Counted from the first letter of the stretch, positions 1 to 7,924 are shown. The stretch: 64,000 bases of DNA from Mannheimia sp041807705 (GCF_041807705.1 NZ_JBGTYY010000009.1:8134-72133), one strand, 5' to 3'. Program-made: numbers and translations. The notes: a model not told the origin generated them from the letters alone.

Positions 1-468
1 GGCTTCATCTAACTTACCAAATGTTAATAAATAAACTAACTGATCGGTCGGCTTGTGGCGAAGTTCTAATGCCCAAAACCCCTCCATCGGCTGATATTCA
101 TTGATGTTAAGCCATAACTCAAAATCTGCAATAATTTCCCCGAAATTAACCGCTTGTTGCCATAAAGGTGGCAGATGAGCCAATTTTTGCGGTAAAAACA
201 GCAAATTATCACAAATCTTTTGCAAACGTTGTTTTGCACTAAACCGCTTATCTAAAAAGCGGTGAGCCACAGGGTAACTGTAATTCGGTCTGGCATTTAA
301 GAGCGGAATTAGCTGCGGATGCTGTGCAACAAACTGTTCAAATTGATTGATTTTGGAGCGATGTAACCAAGAATGGAGGTGGTAACGAAACCGTTTCCCT
401 GCATAAGATTTCTTTCCCCGATTCGGATAAAGCGATTGTGCAGCAGGCCATTTGTATAGATTTTTCAT
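1..468 (-). CDS. DUF535/VirK-family protein, 3' end outside window
   Basis: An open reading frame runs from an ATG at 468 leftwards to the window edge without a stop, giving 156 residues and no C-terminus. The N-terminus is basic and aromatic (YPNRGKKSYAGKRFRYHLHSW), followed by a motif around PVAHRFLDKRF, which I recognise as the DUF535 (VirK/YbjX) family. VirK has been linked to virulence and surface properties in enterobacteria, but the biochemical role of the family is unknown. There is no signal peptide. A weak ribosome-binding region precedes the ATG. The gene lies downstream of hslU on the same strand, separated by a paired-uptake-signal hairpin, so it is probably transcribed separately. 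Confidence 0.7.
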   Translation of the reverse strand, partial: MKNLYKWPAAQSLYPNRGKKSYAGKRFRYHLHSWLHRSKINQFEQFVAQHPQLIPLLNARPNYSYPVAHRFLDKRFSAKQRLQKICDNLLFLPQKLAHLPPLWQQAVNFGEIIADFELWLNINEYQPMEGFWALELRHKPTDQLVYLLTFGKLDEA

Positions 469-489
469 TTTTATAACTAACAATATGAA

Positions 490-530
490 AAGCGGTTAAT
501 TCGCAAAATTTTTCGCTAAAATAACCGCTT
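490..530. terminator. Inverted uptake-signal pair downstream of hslU
   Basis: AAGCGGTTA at 490-498 and TAACCGCTT at 522-530 form a 9-bp stem with a 23-base loop just after the hslU stop codon. Paired, inverted uptake signals often double as terminators in Pasteurellaceae. The T-tract here is weak, so termination strength is uncertain. Confidence 0.45.
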
Positions 531-543
531 GTATAACTTAAAA

Positions 544-1866
544 CTACAAAATAAAGCGACTTAAATCTTCGTTTTCCACCACGTCATTTAAGGCTTCAGA
601 AACGTAATTTTCATCAATTACAATCTTCTCGCCACGACGTTCACTTGCATCGAAAGAGATACCGTCCATCAAGCGTTCAAGCACAGTGTGTAAACGTCTT
701 GCCCCGATGTTTTCGGTTTTCTCGTTCACACGGAATGCACTTTCCGCAATGCGGCTAATCCCCTCTTTGGTAAACTCAATTTCAACGCCTTCGGTTTTCA
801 TTAGCTCACGATATTGTAGCGTTAATGAAGCGTTCGGCTCGGTTAAAATTCGCTCGAAATCTTCTTTGGTTAGCGATTTTAATTCTACACGAATTGGTAA
901 ACGCCCTTGTAACTCTGGCAATAAATCTGATGGACGAGCCACTTGGAACGCACCCGAGCAGATAAATAGAATGTGGTCGGTTTTCACCATACCGTGTTTG
1001 GTGTTTACCGTTGATCCTTCGATGATTGGCAGTAAATCACGCTGCACCCCTTCACGAGAAACATCGCCGCCTGAGTGTTCGCCTTTTTTACAGATCTTAT
1101 CGATCTCATCAATAAACACGATCCCGTGCTGTTCTACCGCTTCGATCGCTTGCTGTTTTAGCTCTTCAGGATTAACCAATTTTGCCGCTTCTTCGTCTAG
1201 CATAATTTTTAACGCATCTTTAATTTTCATTTTGCGTTTTTTGGTTTTGTTTGGCGACATTCCCTCAAATAAAGATTGAAGTTGTGAGGTCATCTCTTCC
1301 ATACCCGGTGGGGTCATAATTTCTACACTCACTTGAGCGGCAACATCAATTTCGATCTCTTTATCGTCTAGTTGACCTTCACGCAATTTTTTGCGGAATG
1401 TTTGGCGGGTGGAATTATTATCTGATTCCTGCACATTTCCCCACTGATCTTTCGCAGGTGGTAATAACACATCTAAAATGCGATCTTCCGCCGCATCTTG
1501 GGCTCGCATTTTATTTTTTTCGACCGCTTGTTGGCGGACTAATTTCATCGACACATCAGCTAGATCACGGATAATCGAATCCACTTCTTTACCCACATAG
1601 CCCACTTCAGTGAATTTGGTTGCCTCAACTTTGATAAACGGGGCATTGGCAAGTTTCGCCAAACGGCGGGCAATTTCGGTTTTACCCACACCCGTTGGAC
1701 CAATCATTAAAATATTTTTTGGGGTTACTTCTTGGCGAAGATCTTCAGGTAATTGCATTCTTCTCCAGCGGTTACGCAATGCGATTGCCACCGCACGTTT
1801 TGCATCTTTTTGTCCGATAATATGAGCGTCTAATTCAGAGACGATTTCACGAGGGGTCATTGACAT
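544..1866 (-). CDS. hslU: HslU, ATPase/unfoldase subunit of HslUV protease
   Basis: This is the AAA+ unfoldase of the cytoplasmic HslUV (ClpYQ) protease, which unfolds substrates and feeds them to HslV. The 440-residue length is typical. Walker A GPTGVGKT is at residues 56-63, Walker B VFIDEID is near residue 250, and the variable I-domain lies between them. The sensor region GARRL and the C-terminal EDLSRFIL tail, which docks into HslV, are intact. The start codon is preceded by AAGGAA; a second ATG two codons later is possible. It follows hslV on the same strand, but a 146-bp gap containing palindromic repeats separates them, so the operon could be attenuated there. Confidence 0.97.
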   Translation of the reverse strand: MSMTPREIVSELDAHIIGQKDAKRAVAIALRNRWRRMQLPEDLRQEVTPKNILMIGPTGVGKTEIARRLAKLANAPFIKVEATKFTEVGYVGKEVDSIIRDLADVSMKLVRQQAVEKNKMRAQDAAEDRILDVLLPPAKDQWGNVQESDNNSTRQTFRKKLREGQLDDKEIEIDVAAQVSVEIMTPPGMEEMTSQLQSLFEGMSPNKTKKRKMKIKDALKIMLDEEAAKLVNPEELKQQAIEAVEQHGIVFIDEIDKICKKGEHSGGDVSREGVQRDLLPIIEGSTVNTKHGMVKTDHILFICSGAFQVARPSDLLPELQGRLPIRVELKSLTKEDFERILTEPNASLTLQYRELMKTEGVEIEFTKEGISRIAESAFRVNEKTENIGARRLHTVLERLMDGISFDASERRGEKIVIDENYVSEALNDVVENEDLSRFIL

Positions 1867-1891
1867 ATATTTTGTTCCTTATTAAGTAGTT

Positions 1892-2003
1892 CCCCTCTTT
1901 AGAAAAGAGGGGTTAGGGGAGATTTGATGACAATTTTAAAATTCCGTATGAGGATCAGTTACTTCTGCCAAATCTCCCCCTGCCCCTCTTTGCTAAAGAG
2001 GGG
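1892..2003. repeat. Dispersed palindromic repeat, copy 1 (hslV-hslU gap)
   Basis: Two arms, each ending in a CCCCTCTTT...AAAGAGGGG palindrome, lie in inverted orientation around a short spacer containing CTCATACGGAATTTTAAAATT on the minus strand. The same two modules recur at 37110-37300 in swapped order. The palindromes can form strong RNA hairpins between hslV and hslU. The family resembles small intergenic repeats widespread in bacteria; no transposase is present. Confidence 0.8.
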
Positions 2004-2012
2004 ATTAAAAAT

Positions 2013-2534
2013 TTAAATCTCTTCCACAACGTGATTGTGGTTGCTGTAAATATCAATATCGCCAGCAATTTTTAAGGCTTCGGCAACAATCTCTTTTGCC
2101 GATAAATTGTTTTCTGTGCGAAGTAACGCAAGAGCAGCTGCCTTAGCGTAGTTTCCGCCGGAGCCGATAGCCAGTACATCTTGTTCGGGTTCAATTACAT
2201 CGCCTGAGCCTGAAACCAGTAAGAACTCGCTTTCATTTGCCACGATCATCATCGCTTCTAAACGGCGTAAAGCACGCTCGGTACGCCACTCTTTTGCCAG
2301 TTCTACCGCAGATTTCACTAAATGACCTTGATGTAATTCTAGCTTTTTCTCAAATAAATCACGCAAAATAAAGGCATCAGCAGTTGAGCCTGCAAAGCCT
2401 GTAACCACTTTGTCTTTATATAAACGGCGAACTTTGCGCACTGTGCCTTTTTCAATGCAGTTTCCGAGTGTTGCCTGACCATCGCCGCCGATAGCCACTT
2501 TTCCATCTTTTCGCACGCATACAATCGTTGTCAT
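2013..2534 (-). CDS. hslV: HslV, peptidase subunit of HslUV protease
   Basis: HslV is the proteasome-like threonine peptidase of HslUV. The protein starts MTTIVCVRKDGKVAIGGDGQ; removal of Met exposes the catalytic Thr. GGDGQ and the internal GSGGNYAKAAALAL segment are family hallmarks. The 173-residue length is normal. A good ribosome-binding site (AAGGA) precedes the ATG. A heat-shock type promoter lies about 30 bp upstream, and hslU is the next gene, as in most proteobacteria, so hslVU is expected to be induced by protein misfolding. Confidence 0.97.
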   Translation of the reverse strand: MTTIVCVRKDGKVAIGGDGQATLGNCIEKGTVRKVRRLYKDKVVTGFAGSTADAFILRDLFEKKLELHQGHLVKSAVELAKEWRTERALRRLEAMMIVANESEFLLVSGSGDVIEPEQDVLAIGSGGNYAKAAALALLRTENNLSAKEIVAEALKIAGDIDIYSNHNHVVEEI

Positions 2535-2566
2535 TTTAAATCCTTCTTTTTAGAAAACTTTCGCTT

Positions 2567-2594
2567 ATATGGGGATCATTCTCTACATTTCAAT
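2567..2594 (-). promoter_or_regulatory. Sigma-32 (heat-shock) promoter of hslVU
   Basis: On the minus strand ATTGAAA (2594-2588) is followed after 13 bases by CCCCATAT (2574-2567). This closely matches the sigma-32 consensus CTTGAAA-N13/14-CCCCATNT. The predicted start of transcription is about 25 bases upstream of the hslV ATG. hslVU is a classical sigma-32 operon in E. coli. Confidence 0.85.
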
Positions 2595-2624
2595 TACAAG
2601 CGGTCGTTTTTGCTGAATTTTTTA

Positions 2625-2652
2625 CAAAAAAATAGCTTGAATTTCTTCAAGC
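2625..2652 (-). terminator. Rho-independent terminator after cytochrome b561 gene
   Basis: On the minus strand GCTTGAA-GAAA-TTCAAGC (2652-2635) is followed by a T-rich run (TATTTTTTT). The seven-base perfect stem with a GAAA tetraloop sits directly downstream of the cytochrome b561 stop codon. Confidence 0.85.
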
Positions 2653-2666
2653 CATCTTATTTTATG

Positions 2667-3170
2667 TTAGTGGGTCATACGGTTTAAAATCTTTTTACCT
2701 TTGATTTGGTGGTAAATCGCCATCACAATATGACCAGCCGATAACACAAACAATGCCCACGCTAGTTCTCCGTGAAAATTGTTGCCAAGATTTACCGCCC
2801 ATTCGATTTTTTCGGCTGAACCTTCCATCACATTCACGCCAAATACTTCTAACGGGCCTCGTGCTGCACCGTATTGGCGAATTAAAGCGATTGTAGGAAC
2901 TGCAATCATTAAAACATAAAGAGCAAAATGCCCTAAAGTAACAAAAATATTATCAGGTTCTGGGCGGTTATTGCGGTTGATGATTGCCCAAATCACACGA
3001 ATGATGATGAGCAACATTAAAATCGCCCCAACAGATTTGTGATAAGGCAGCCATTCACGAAACGCTTCTCCCTGAAGCCCTGTATAAAGCATAAAACCAA
3101 AGCAAATTGCCATTGCCCAATGTAACGTACGGCTAATTGTACCGTAAACTTGTGAATTGTCTGAACGCAT
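2667..3170 (-). CDS. Cytochrome b561 family protein
   Basis: This is a small integral membrane di-heme cytochrome b561 of the bacterial CybB type, which passes electrons from quinol or superoxide. With the start at 3170 it has 167 residues and four hydrophobic segments. Histidines expected as heme ligands are visible in RTLHWAMA, PYHKSVGA, FHGELAWA and SAGHIVMA. I chose the ATG at 3170 because AGGA lies 7 bases upstream; the longer reading from 3209 adds 13 residues with no ribosome-binding site. It is a single-gene unit with its own terminator. Confidence 0.88.
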   Translation of the reverse strand: MRSDNSQVYGTISRTLHWAMAICFGFMLYTGLQGEAFREWLPYHKSVGAILMLLIIIRVIWAIINRNNRPEPDNIFVTLGHFALYVLMIAVPTIALIRQYGAARGPLEVFGVNVMEGSAEKIEWAVNLGNNFHGELAWALFVLSAGHIVMAIYHQIKGKKILNRMTH

Positions 3171-3243
3171 AAATTTTCCTAGTAAATGTTTGGGGCGAAG
3201 TATAATCAAAAAAATAATTTCGTACAGATTTTATTCTCGATTA

Positions 3244-3975
3244 TTACAATTTTTTACTCAACACCATTCCTTGCGGTTTACCATTTTCTAATTGTATTTC
3301 GACTTTATAGGTTAAAACTTTCACATTTTGATGTTGAGCGTTCTCAAGCAATGCTGCGTATTTAGGGTCGATCTGTTTTGCGACCTCAAACTTATCAATA
3401 CCTGTGTGCAAAATAGCGAAAAAAATGACCGCTTGTTGCCCTTCTCCAGCAATCTTTGTGAGCTCTCGTAAGTGCTTTTGCCCTCGTTCGGTTTTCGCAT
3501 CAGGGAACATTCCAACCCCATTTTCAGTTAAAAGAGTGGTGGACTTCACTTCCACAAAGCAATCCTGCAAGCGGTCAGATTTTAGTAAAAAATCGACACG
3601 GCTGTTTTCGCTACCATATTTTTGTTCGGGCAGAATGTGTTGATAATCGGCAAGCTCGCTAATCCACTGATTTTCCAATGCTTCTTGTACCAGTTGATTT
3701 GCCCTTAGCGTATTCACACAAATAAAATCGCCTGTTTGGGTTTGGGTTTGGGTTTGGGTTTGGGTTTGGGTAAGCTCCCAAGTGTGGGTATATTTACGTT
3801 TGGGGTTATCAGAGGTAGAAAACCACACCCTATCGCCCACATTTGCACAGCCTATCATCGCCCCTGTATTCGGGCAGTGAATAGTAATTTGCTCGCCATT
3901 AGCGAGTTGGATATCGGCAAGAAAACGTTTATAACGGCGAAGTAAAATGCCGCTGGAAAGAGGTGGAAACTGCAT
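3244..3975 (-). CDS. sfsA: SfsA, sugar fermentation stimulation protein, with expanded TQ repeat
   Basis: SfsA-family protein, 243 residues (E. coli about 234). It has the characteristic N-terminal RRYKRFLADI, HCPNTGAM, ICVNTLRAN and a nuclease-like EVKSTTL motif; members are DNA-binding or putative nucleases. After HTWEL the E. coli-type TQSQ segment is replaced by a run of alternating Thr-Gln encoded by six tandem CCCAAA units, which accounts for much of the extra length. Being 6-bp units, changes in copy number keep the frame. It lies downstream of the toxin-antitoxin pair on the same strand. Confidence 0.93.
   Translation of the reverse strand: MQFPPLSSGILLRRYKRFLADIQLANGEQITIHCPNTGAMIGCANVGDRVWFSTSDNPKRKYTHTWELTQTQTQTQTQTQTGDFICVNTLRANQLVQEALENQWISELADYQHILPEQKYGSENSRVDFLLKSDRLQDCFVEVKSTTLLTENGVGMFPDAKTERGQKHLRELTKIAGEGQQAVIFFAILHTGIDKFEVAKQIDPKYAALLENAQHQNVKVLTYKVEIQLENGKPQGMVLSKKL
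3735..3770. repeat. Tandem repeat (TTTGGG)6 inside sfsA
   Basis: Six perfect, contiguous copies of TTTGGG on the plus strand, which is the template strand for sfsA. Six runs of GGG separated by TTT make this a strong candidate for a G-quadruplex. Confidence 0.97.
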
Positions 3976-4013
3976 TGGTAAAAAATCCTGTAAATATGAC
4001 CGCTTGTAGAAAG

Positions 4014-4337
4014 CTACTCTGCAAACATTTCTTGCAATACAGAGAGCAATTTGGATAGGGTTCGGCTGTCAAGCTCCCCAAGTTTTTTGACTAAGCGAGC
4101 TTTATCCACCACACGAATTTGTTCGGGCAAAATCAAGCCCGATTTCCCTTGAAAATCAACAGGAATACGGAAAGGGGCTGGGCGGCTTCCTGTTGTCATG
4201 GGTGCGATAAGGGCGGTGCGTAAATGGTTGTGAATTTCTGGCGGAGAAACAATCACACAAGGACGAGTTTTTTGTATTTCACTGCCGATGGTTGGGTCAA
4301 GATTGATTAAATAAATATCGCCTCTTACCATACCCAT
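4014..4337 (-). CDS. MazF/PemK-family endoribonuclease toxin
   Basis: A 107-residue toxin of the MazF/PemK superfamily of sequence-specific mRNA interferases. The hallmark N-terminal strand RGDIYLINLDPTIGSEIQKT followed by RPCVIVSP, and the central IAPMTT, are present. The start overlaps the end of the antitoxin gene (positions 4325-4337), with GAGG just upstream of the first ATG; a second ATG lies two codons in. Tight overlap and order (antitoxin first) are typical of type II toxin-antitoxin modules with coupled translation. No truncation is visible. Confidence 0.92.
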   Translation of the reverse strand: MGMVRGDIYLINLDPTIGSEIQKTRPCVIVSPPEIHNHLRTALIAPMTTGSRPAPFRIPVDFQGKSGLILPEQIRVVDKARLVKKLGELDSRTLSKLLSVLQEMFAE

Positions 4338-4564
4338 TCGTCCTCAATATCATCAGGAAAATCAAGTAATTGATCGTCATTATGTTGTGCTATTTGCTGT
4401 GCAGCAACCGCCCACCCAGCACGGGAAGATTTGGGAGCAGAAAGCACAATTTTATTATCTTCTACTTTCATATCGAGCCTATCTTCTAAGCCCAACTGCA
4501 ATAAAACTGCTTTTGGAATAATAACCGCTTGGGAATTACCGACTTTGCGTAACGTTACCTGCAT
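4325..4564 (-). CDS. MazE/AbrB-type antitoxin
   Basis: A 79-residue protein with an N-terminal swapped-hairpin AbrB/SpoVT fold: VTLRKVGNSQAVIIPKAVLLQLGL is the DNA-binding segment. The acidic, tryptophan-rich C-terminus (DFPDDIEDEWVW) is the kind of flexible tail that wraps a MazF dimer. It is expected to neutralise the downstream toxin and repress the shared promoter. A ribosome-binding site GGAGG precedes the ATG. Confidence 0.92.
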   Translation of the reverse strand: MQVTLRKVGNSQAVIIPKAVLLQLGLEDRLDMKVEDNKIVLSAPKSSRAGWAVAAQQIAQHNDDQLLDFPDDIEDEWVW

Positions 4565-4599
4565 ATCGCCTCCTTATGTAATAACAAAGTTATTATAGT

Positions 4600-5481
4600 T
4601 TATTGAGCAGTGTTACTCAATCGCTGATATTTTTTCATCATCGGCAAGAATACCGAAAGTAATGCGGTGCAAATTACGATAATAATGCCAATCCAAGTGA
4701 TAAGGCTTAGTTGCTCCGATAAAAAGACTAATGCCATTAACAACCCGAACACAGGCTCAAGGGCGAGCAAAATACCAGCGAGAATAGGGGAAGATTGGCT
4801 AATGCCTTTGTTCCAGAGTAACATTGCCAGCAGACTACAAATGATGCCAAGATAAGCCACGCTTGCCCAAGCCGAAAGGCTTGTTGGTAATTGCCAATCT
4901 GTTGTAAACAGTAAGGTAATAGGTAATGCGGTTATTGCACCTTGAACTAACATCACATAAGTTAAATCTGTGACTTTAACGGATTGTAAAATGTCTTTAC
5001 TGAGATACATTCCGACAATAAAACTCAAACTGCCTAAGGTGACGAGCAATAGCCCTAGTACATTGATTGAACCGTTGTCATCGCTTCCTGCCGCCATAAT
5101 GAGAATACCTACGCAGGCGAATAAACTTAAGATAAAATCGAGCCTTGTTGCCTGTTTTTTAAAGCAGAAATAGCCCATTAATACCGTTAAAAGCGGATTT
5201 AGCCCGAGCAATGCCACGGCACTCGCCGCAGAGGTTAATTTTAAGCCTGAAAATTGTAATATCACACAAAGTGGTAAAGTGAGGAAACTGACCAGCCACA
5301 CTTTCAGGCTATGCTTTTTAGGGATTTTGGTATAAACACGCACAACAAACGGGAATGCCACTAATGCAGCAAAAGTAAGCCGAATTTGCATAATCTGAAT
5401 AGGATCAAACTCTGCAACCGCAAATTTCCCAACAATAAAGGAACTCGCCCAAATCAACACAGCAATAAGTAAATACGCCAT
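4600..5481 (-). CDS. EamA/DMT-superfamily transporter
   Basis: A 293-residue membrane protein with about ten hydrophobic segments in two EamA repeats, as in drug/metabolite exporters of the RhaT/YdcZ type. The N-terminal signature IWASSFIVGKFAV and the second-half ILALEPVFGLLMALVFLSEQLS are typical. Substrate cannot be deduced. The ATG follows directly on the stop codon of the upstream VOC gene (TAAATG), so the two are translationally coupled; the frameshift in that gene might reduce its expression. Confidence 0.88.
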   Translation of the reverse strand: MAYLLIAVLIWASSFIVGKFAVAEFDPIQIMQIRLTFAALVAFPFVVRVYTKIPKKHSLKVWLVSFLTLPLCVILQFSGLKLTSAASAVALLGLNPLLTVLMGYFCFKKQATRLDFILSLFACVGILIMAAGSDDNGSINVLGLLLVTLGSLSFIVGMYLSKDILQSVKVTDLTYVMLVQGAITALPITLLFTTDWQLPTSLSAWASVAYLGIICSLLAMLLWNKGISQSSPILAGILLALEPVFGLLMALVFLSEQLSLITWIGIIIVICTALLSVFLPMMKKYQRLSNTAQ

Positions 5482-5885
5482 TTACACCTCATAAAACTCT
5501 AATGGTAAATCATCAGGATCACGAAAAAAGGTAAAGCGTTTGCCTGTTACCTCATCGACCCGAATACCCTCGTGCGGTAAATTATGTTGCTCTAAAAAAG
5601 CAATAGCTTGCTCAATGCTTTCCACTTTGAATGCCAAATGGCGTAGCCCGCAAGTTTCAGGTGAGGTAAAGCGAGGTGGCGTAACAGGAAAACTAAATAA
5701 TTCAATTTGCGAGCCGTCTGCAAAACGTAAATCGAGCTTGTAGCTGCTGCGTTCTGAGCGGTAAGTTTCCTCATAATTTCCGCCCCTAAAATCTGGGGGT
5801 AGAAATGTTTGGATTTTCCGTAATCGGAAACAATTAACGCAACGTGGTGAAAACCTAAAATGGGAGGTATAAGAGAATATTTCAT
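5482..5885 (-). pseudogene. VOC-family (glyoxalase/YaeR-like) gene with a frameshift
   Basis: From the ATG at 5885 the frame encodes a vicinal-oxygen-chelate start (LGFHHVALIVSDYGKSKHFY, then PQILG). After the GGGG run complementary to 5783-5786 the homology continues in another frame: YEETYRSERSSYKLDL, ELFSFPVTPPRF, CGLRHLAFKVES and RFTFFRDPDDLPLEFYEV, ending at TAA 5484-5482. The whole matches the roughly 130-residue YaeR/GloA2-type protein of E. coli. One base appears to be missing in the G-run. It could be a true pseudogene, a phase-variable run or an assembly error. Confidence 0.85.
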
Positions 5886-6000
5886 CGGTATCTTTTAGTC
5901 CTTTTTGAGAAAAATTTAGTCAATTAATACATCATATTGAAAAAGCCATTATTTGGGCTCCCAAAATATGTATATCAAATATCGCTTTTTTCTTGGCAAA

Positions 6001-6027
6001 GTATTGCATTTTTTTTTTTTACAATAC
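6001..6027. repeat. T12 homopolymer within a GTATTG/CAATAC inverted repeat
   Basis: GTATTG (6001-6006) and CAATAC (6022-6027) flank a run of 12 T (6009-6020). It lies about 80 bases upstream of the first lipoprotein gene. Length changes here would alter spacing in the presumed promoter region. Confidence 0.7.
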
Positions 6028-6096
6028 TGAAAATTTAACTATAAATTTTAAATGTGGATTTAATAACCAACATTATAATAAAACTTGAGGTTTTTT

Positions 6097-6354
6097 ATGA
6101 AAAAACTACTTATTTCTTTAGCTATTTCACTCCCCCTATTAACTGCATGTGCCCCAAGCTATATGCCTAGTGATGCTGAAATCGCAGAACGTCGAGCAAG
6201 AGTTCGTGCATTAGATAATGAAGATTACCAAATTCAACGTCAACGTCGCCAAGATGCTATTCAGGATTTAGGAACAATTCAGATGAATGAAGCAGAGGCA
6301 ATCAATAAATCTTACGAAAATCGTAGCAGACAAACGATTAATATTTTCCGTTAA
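6097..6354 (+). CDS. Small lipoprotein, unknown function
   Basis: An 85-residue protein with a lipoprotein signal peptide: MKKLLISLAISLPLLTAC, lipobox LTAC with Cys18. The mature part is charged, rich in Arg, Glu and Gln, and predicted mostly helical (EIAERRARVRALDNE, QRQRRQD). I chose the ATG at 6097 because the upstream in-frame TTG adds only MRFF before the signal, and GAGG sits nearby. It is followed 17 bases later by a second small lipoprotein with a shared motif (DAE followed by an A-R-rich helix), suggesting a two-gene operon and perhaps an ancient duplication. Family not recognised. Confidence 0.8.
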   Translation: MKKLLISLAISLPLLTACAPSYMPSDAEIAERRARVRALDNEDYQIQRQRRQDAIQDLGTIQMNEAEAINKSYENRSRQTINIFR

Positions 6355-6371
6355 TTTTAGAGGTTTTTAAT

Positions 6372-6641
6372 ATGAAAAAATTTGTTGCAACATTAGCTCT
6401 TTCTCTATTTCTGGTAGGCTGTGCAAATAATCAAGACATTTTGGCAAAACGTGGCTCAAATGCCTCATTAATTACCGATGCTGAACTGGCTCAAGCAAGA
6501 AAACAGCGTGCGAATGAAGTTGAAGAGCGTCAAGCTCAAACAGAACAAGCTGCCGGTATTGCAGGTACTGTGATTATGGGAGCTGGGGCAGTGGGTGCAG
6601 CAGCTGGTGCAGTACATTCAGTAATGAGTATTTTTAAATAG
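6372..6641 (+). CDS. Small lipoprotein with Gly/Ala-rich C-terminus
   Basis: An 89-residue protein with lipobox LVGC (Cys17) after MKKFVATLALSLFLVGC. The middle is helical and charged (TDAELAQARKQRANEVEERQAQ), resembling its upstream neighbour. The C-terminal AAGIAGTVIMGAGAVGAAAGAV is a glycine-zipper-like hydrophobic stretch that could enter a membrane. GAGG lies upstream of the ATG. The gene ends an operon closed by a strong terminator. Function unknown. Confidence 0.82.
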   Translation: MKKFVATLALSLFLVGCANNQDILAKRGSNASLITDAELAQARKQRANEVEERQAQTEQAAGIAGTVIMGAGAVGAAAGAVHSVMSIFK

Positions 6642-6659
6642 GCTTTAGAATTGGAATTG

Positions 6660-6697
6660 AAGCGGCTTTAACTTAAAGTTAAGCCGCTTTTTATTTG
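6660..6697 (+). terminator. Rho-independent terminator after lipoprotein pair
   Basis: AGCGGCTTTAACTT pairs with AAGTTAAGCCGCT with one bulged base, followed by TTTTTATTT. Confidence 0.85.
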
Positions 6698-6774
6698 CCT
6701 GTATTTTGTAAAATTTTTGGTAAAACTGACCGCTTGCAGTATGATAATTTATTTTCCCGATTTCAAGATTTTTA

Positions 6775-7914
6775 ATGAACAGCAATTCCCCATTTCCTTT
6801 AGCGAAAGCAAAAGCTTCCGATCCGTTTGCTAACGATGTTTTAGCTTGGTTTGAGCAATATGGGCGGAAACATTTACCTTGGCAGCAAAATAAAACCCTG
6901 TATCAGGTTTGGTTGTCGGAGGTAATGTTGCAACAAACTCAAGTTGCAACAGTTATTCCTTATTTTGCACGTTTTATGGAACGATTTCCCACCGTAATTG
7001 ACTTAGCTAATGGCTCTATTGATGAAGTGCTGCATTTATGGACGGGCTTGGGCTATTACGCACGGGCAAGAAACTTGCATAAAGCAGCACAGCAAATTCG
7101 AGATGAATTTGGCGGCGAATTCCCTACTGCATTTGATGATGTATTGGCATTATCCGGTGTGGGGAGAAGCACGGCAGGGGCGATTTTATCTTCAGTATTA
7201 GATGCTCCTCACCCCATTTTAGATGGCAATGTGAAACGTGTGTTAAGCCGCTATTTTGCGGTGGAAGGCTGGGCTGGTGAAAAAGCGGTTGAAAACCAAC
7301 TTTGGCAGTTAAGCGAAAGCGTTACACCAACCGAGAGAGTAGCAGATTTTAACCAAGCAATGATGGATTTAGGGGCGATGATTTGTACTCACACCAAACC
7401 TAAATGTCTGCTCTGCCCATTACAAGAACATTGCCAAACTAATGCAATGCAGGCGTGGGATAAATTCCCAGCCAAGAAACCGAAGAAAACGCTCCCCGAA
7501 CGCCAAACCTATTTTTTAATTCTGAAAAATGGCTCAAAAGTGTTGTTACAAAAACGGGAAGCAAAAGGCATTTGGGGTGGATTATTTTCCTTTCCACAAT
7601 TTGAAAGTTTAGAGGCACTTAAGCGGTCAGATTTAGCAGAAAATTTACAAATTTCGCAAAAATTAACGACTTTTAGACACACATTTAGCCATTTTCATTT
7701 AGATATCACCCCTATTTTAGTAGAAGTGAATTTGCAAAAAATTGGTGAAAACTCACCGCTTGTAGCAGAAGAAAAGGCAGGAAATTATCTCTCTACTGTA
7801 TCTTCAGAGGCTGATTATTGGTATGATTTCAGCCAACAGAATGAAATAGGCTTAGCGACACCGGTTAAACGCATTTTAGATGAACTGGCGTTTAGCGTAA
7901 CAAATGATAATTAA
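6775..7914 (+). CDS. mutY: MutY, adenine DNA glycosylase
   Basis: MutY removes adenine mispaired with 8-oxoguanine. The 379-residue protein has catalytic Glu in SEVMLQQTQ (residue 49), the helix-hairpin-helix LSGVGRSTAGAIL, catalytic Asp150 in HPILDGNVKR, and the [4Fe-4S] ligands Cys204, Cys211, Cys214 and Cys220 with C-x6-C-x2-C-x5-C spacing. The C-terminal MutT-like domain starts near residue 245 (TYFLILKNG) and includes GLFSFPQFE. It heads the mutY-yggX-mltC operon, an order also found in E. coli. Confidence 0.97.
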   Translation: MNSNSPFPLAKAKASDPFANDVLAWFEQYGRKHLPWQQNKTLYQVWLSEVMLQQTQVATVIPYFARFMERFPTVIDLANGSIDEVLHLWTGLGYYARARNLHKAAQQIRDEFGGEFPTAFDDVLALSGVGRSTAGAILSSVLDAPHPILDGNVKRVLSRYFAVEGWAGEKAVENQLWQLSESVTPTERVADFNQAMMDLGAMICTHTKPKCLLCPLQEHCQTNAMQAWDKFPAKKPKKTLPERQTYFLILKNGSKVLLQKREAKGIWGGLFSFPQFESLEALKRSDLAENLQISQKLTTFRHTFSHFHLDITPILVEVNLQKIGENSPLVAEEKAGNYLSTVSSEADYWYDFSQQNEIGLATPVKRILDELAFSVTNDN

Positions 7915-7924
7915 GGATTAGATT

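Noticed and set aside
686..1279. 197-codon open frame antisense to hslU
   Set aside because: Low-complexity, Ser-rich translation without a ribosome-binding site, fully opposite a conserved gene.
3735..3770. CRISPR-like array
   Set aside because: Contiguous 6-bp units without spacers inside a coding sequence; a simple tandem repeat. No CRISPR array or cas gene was seen in the window.
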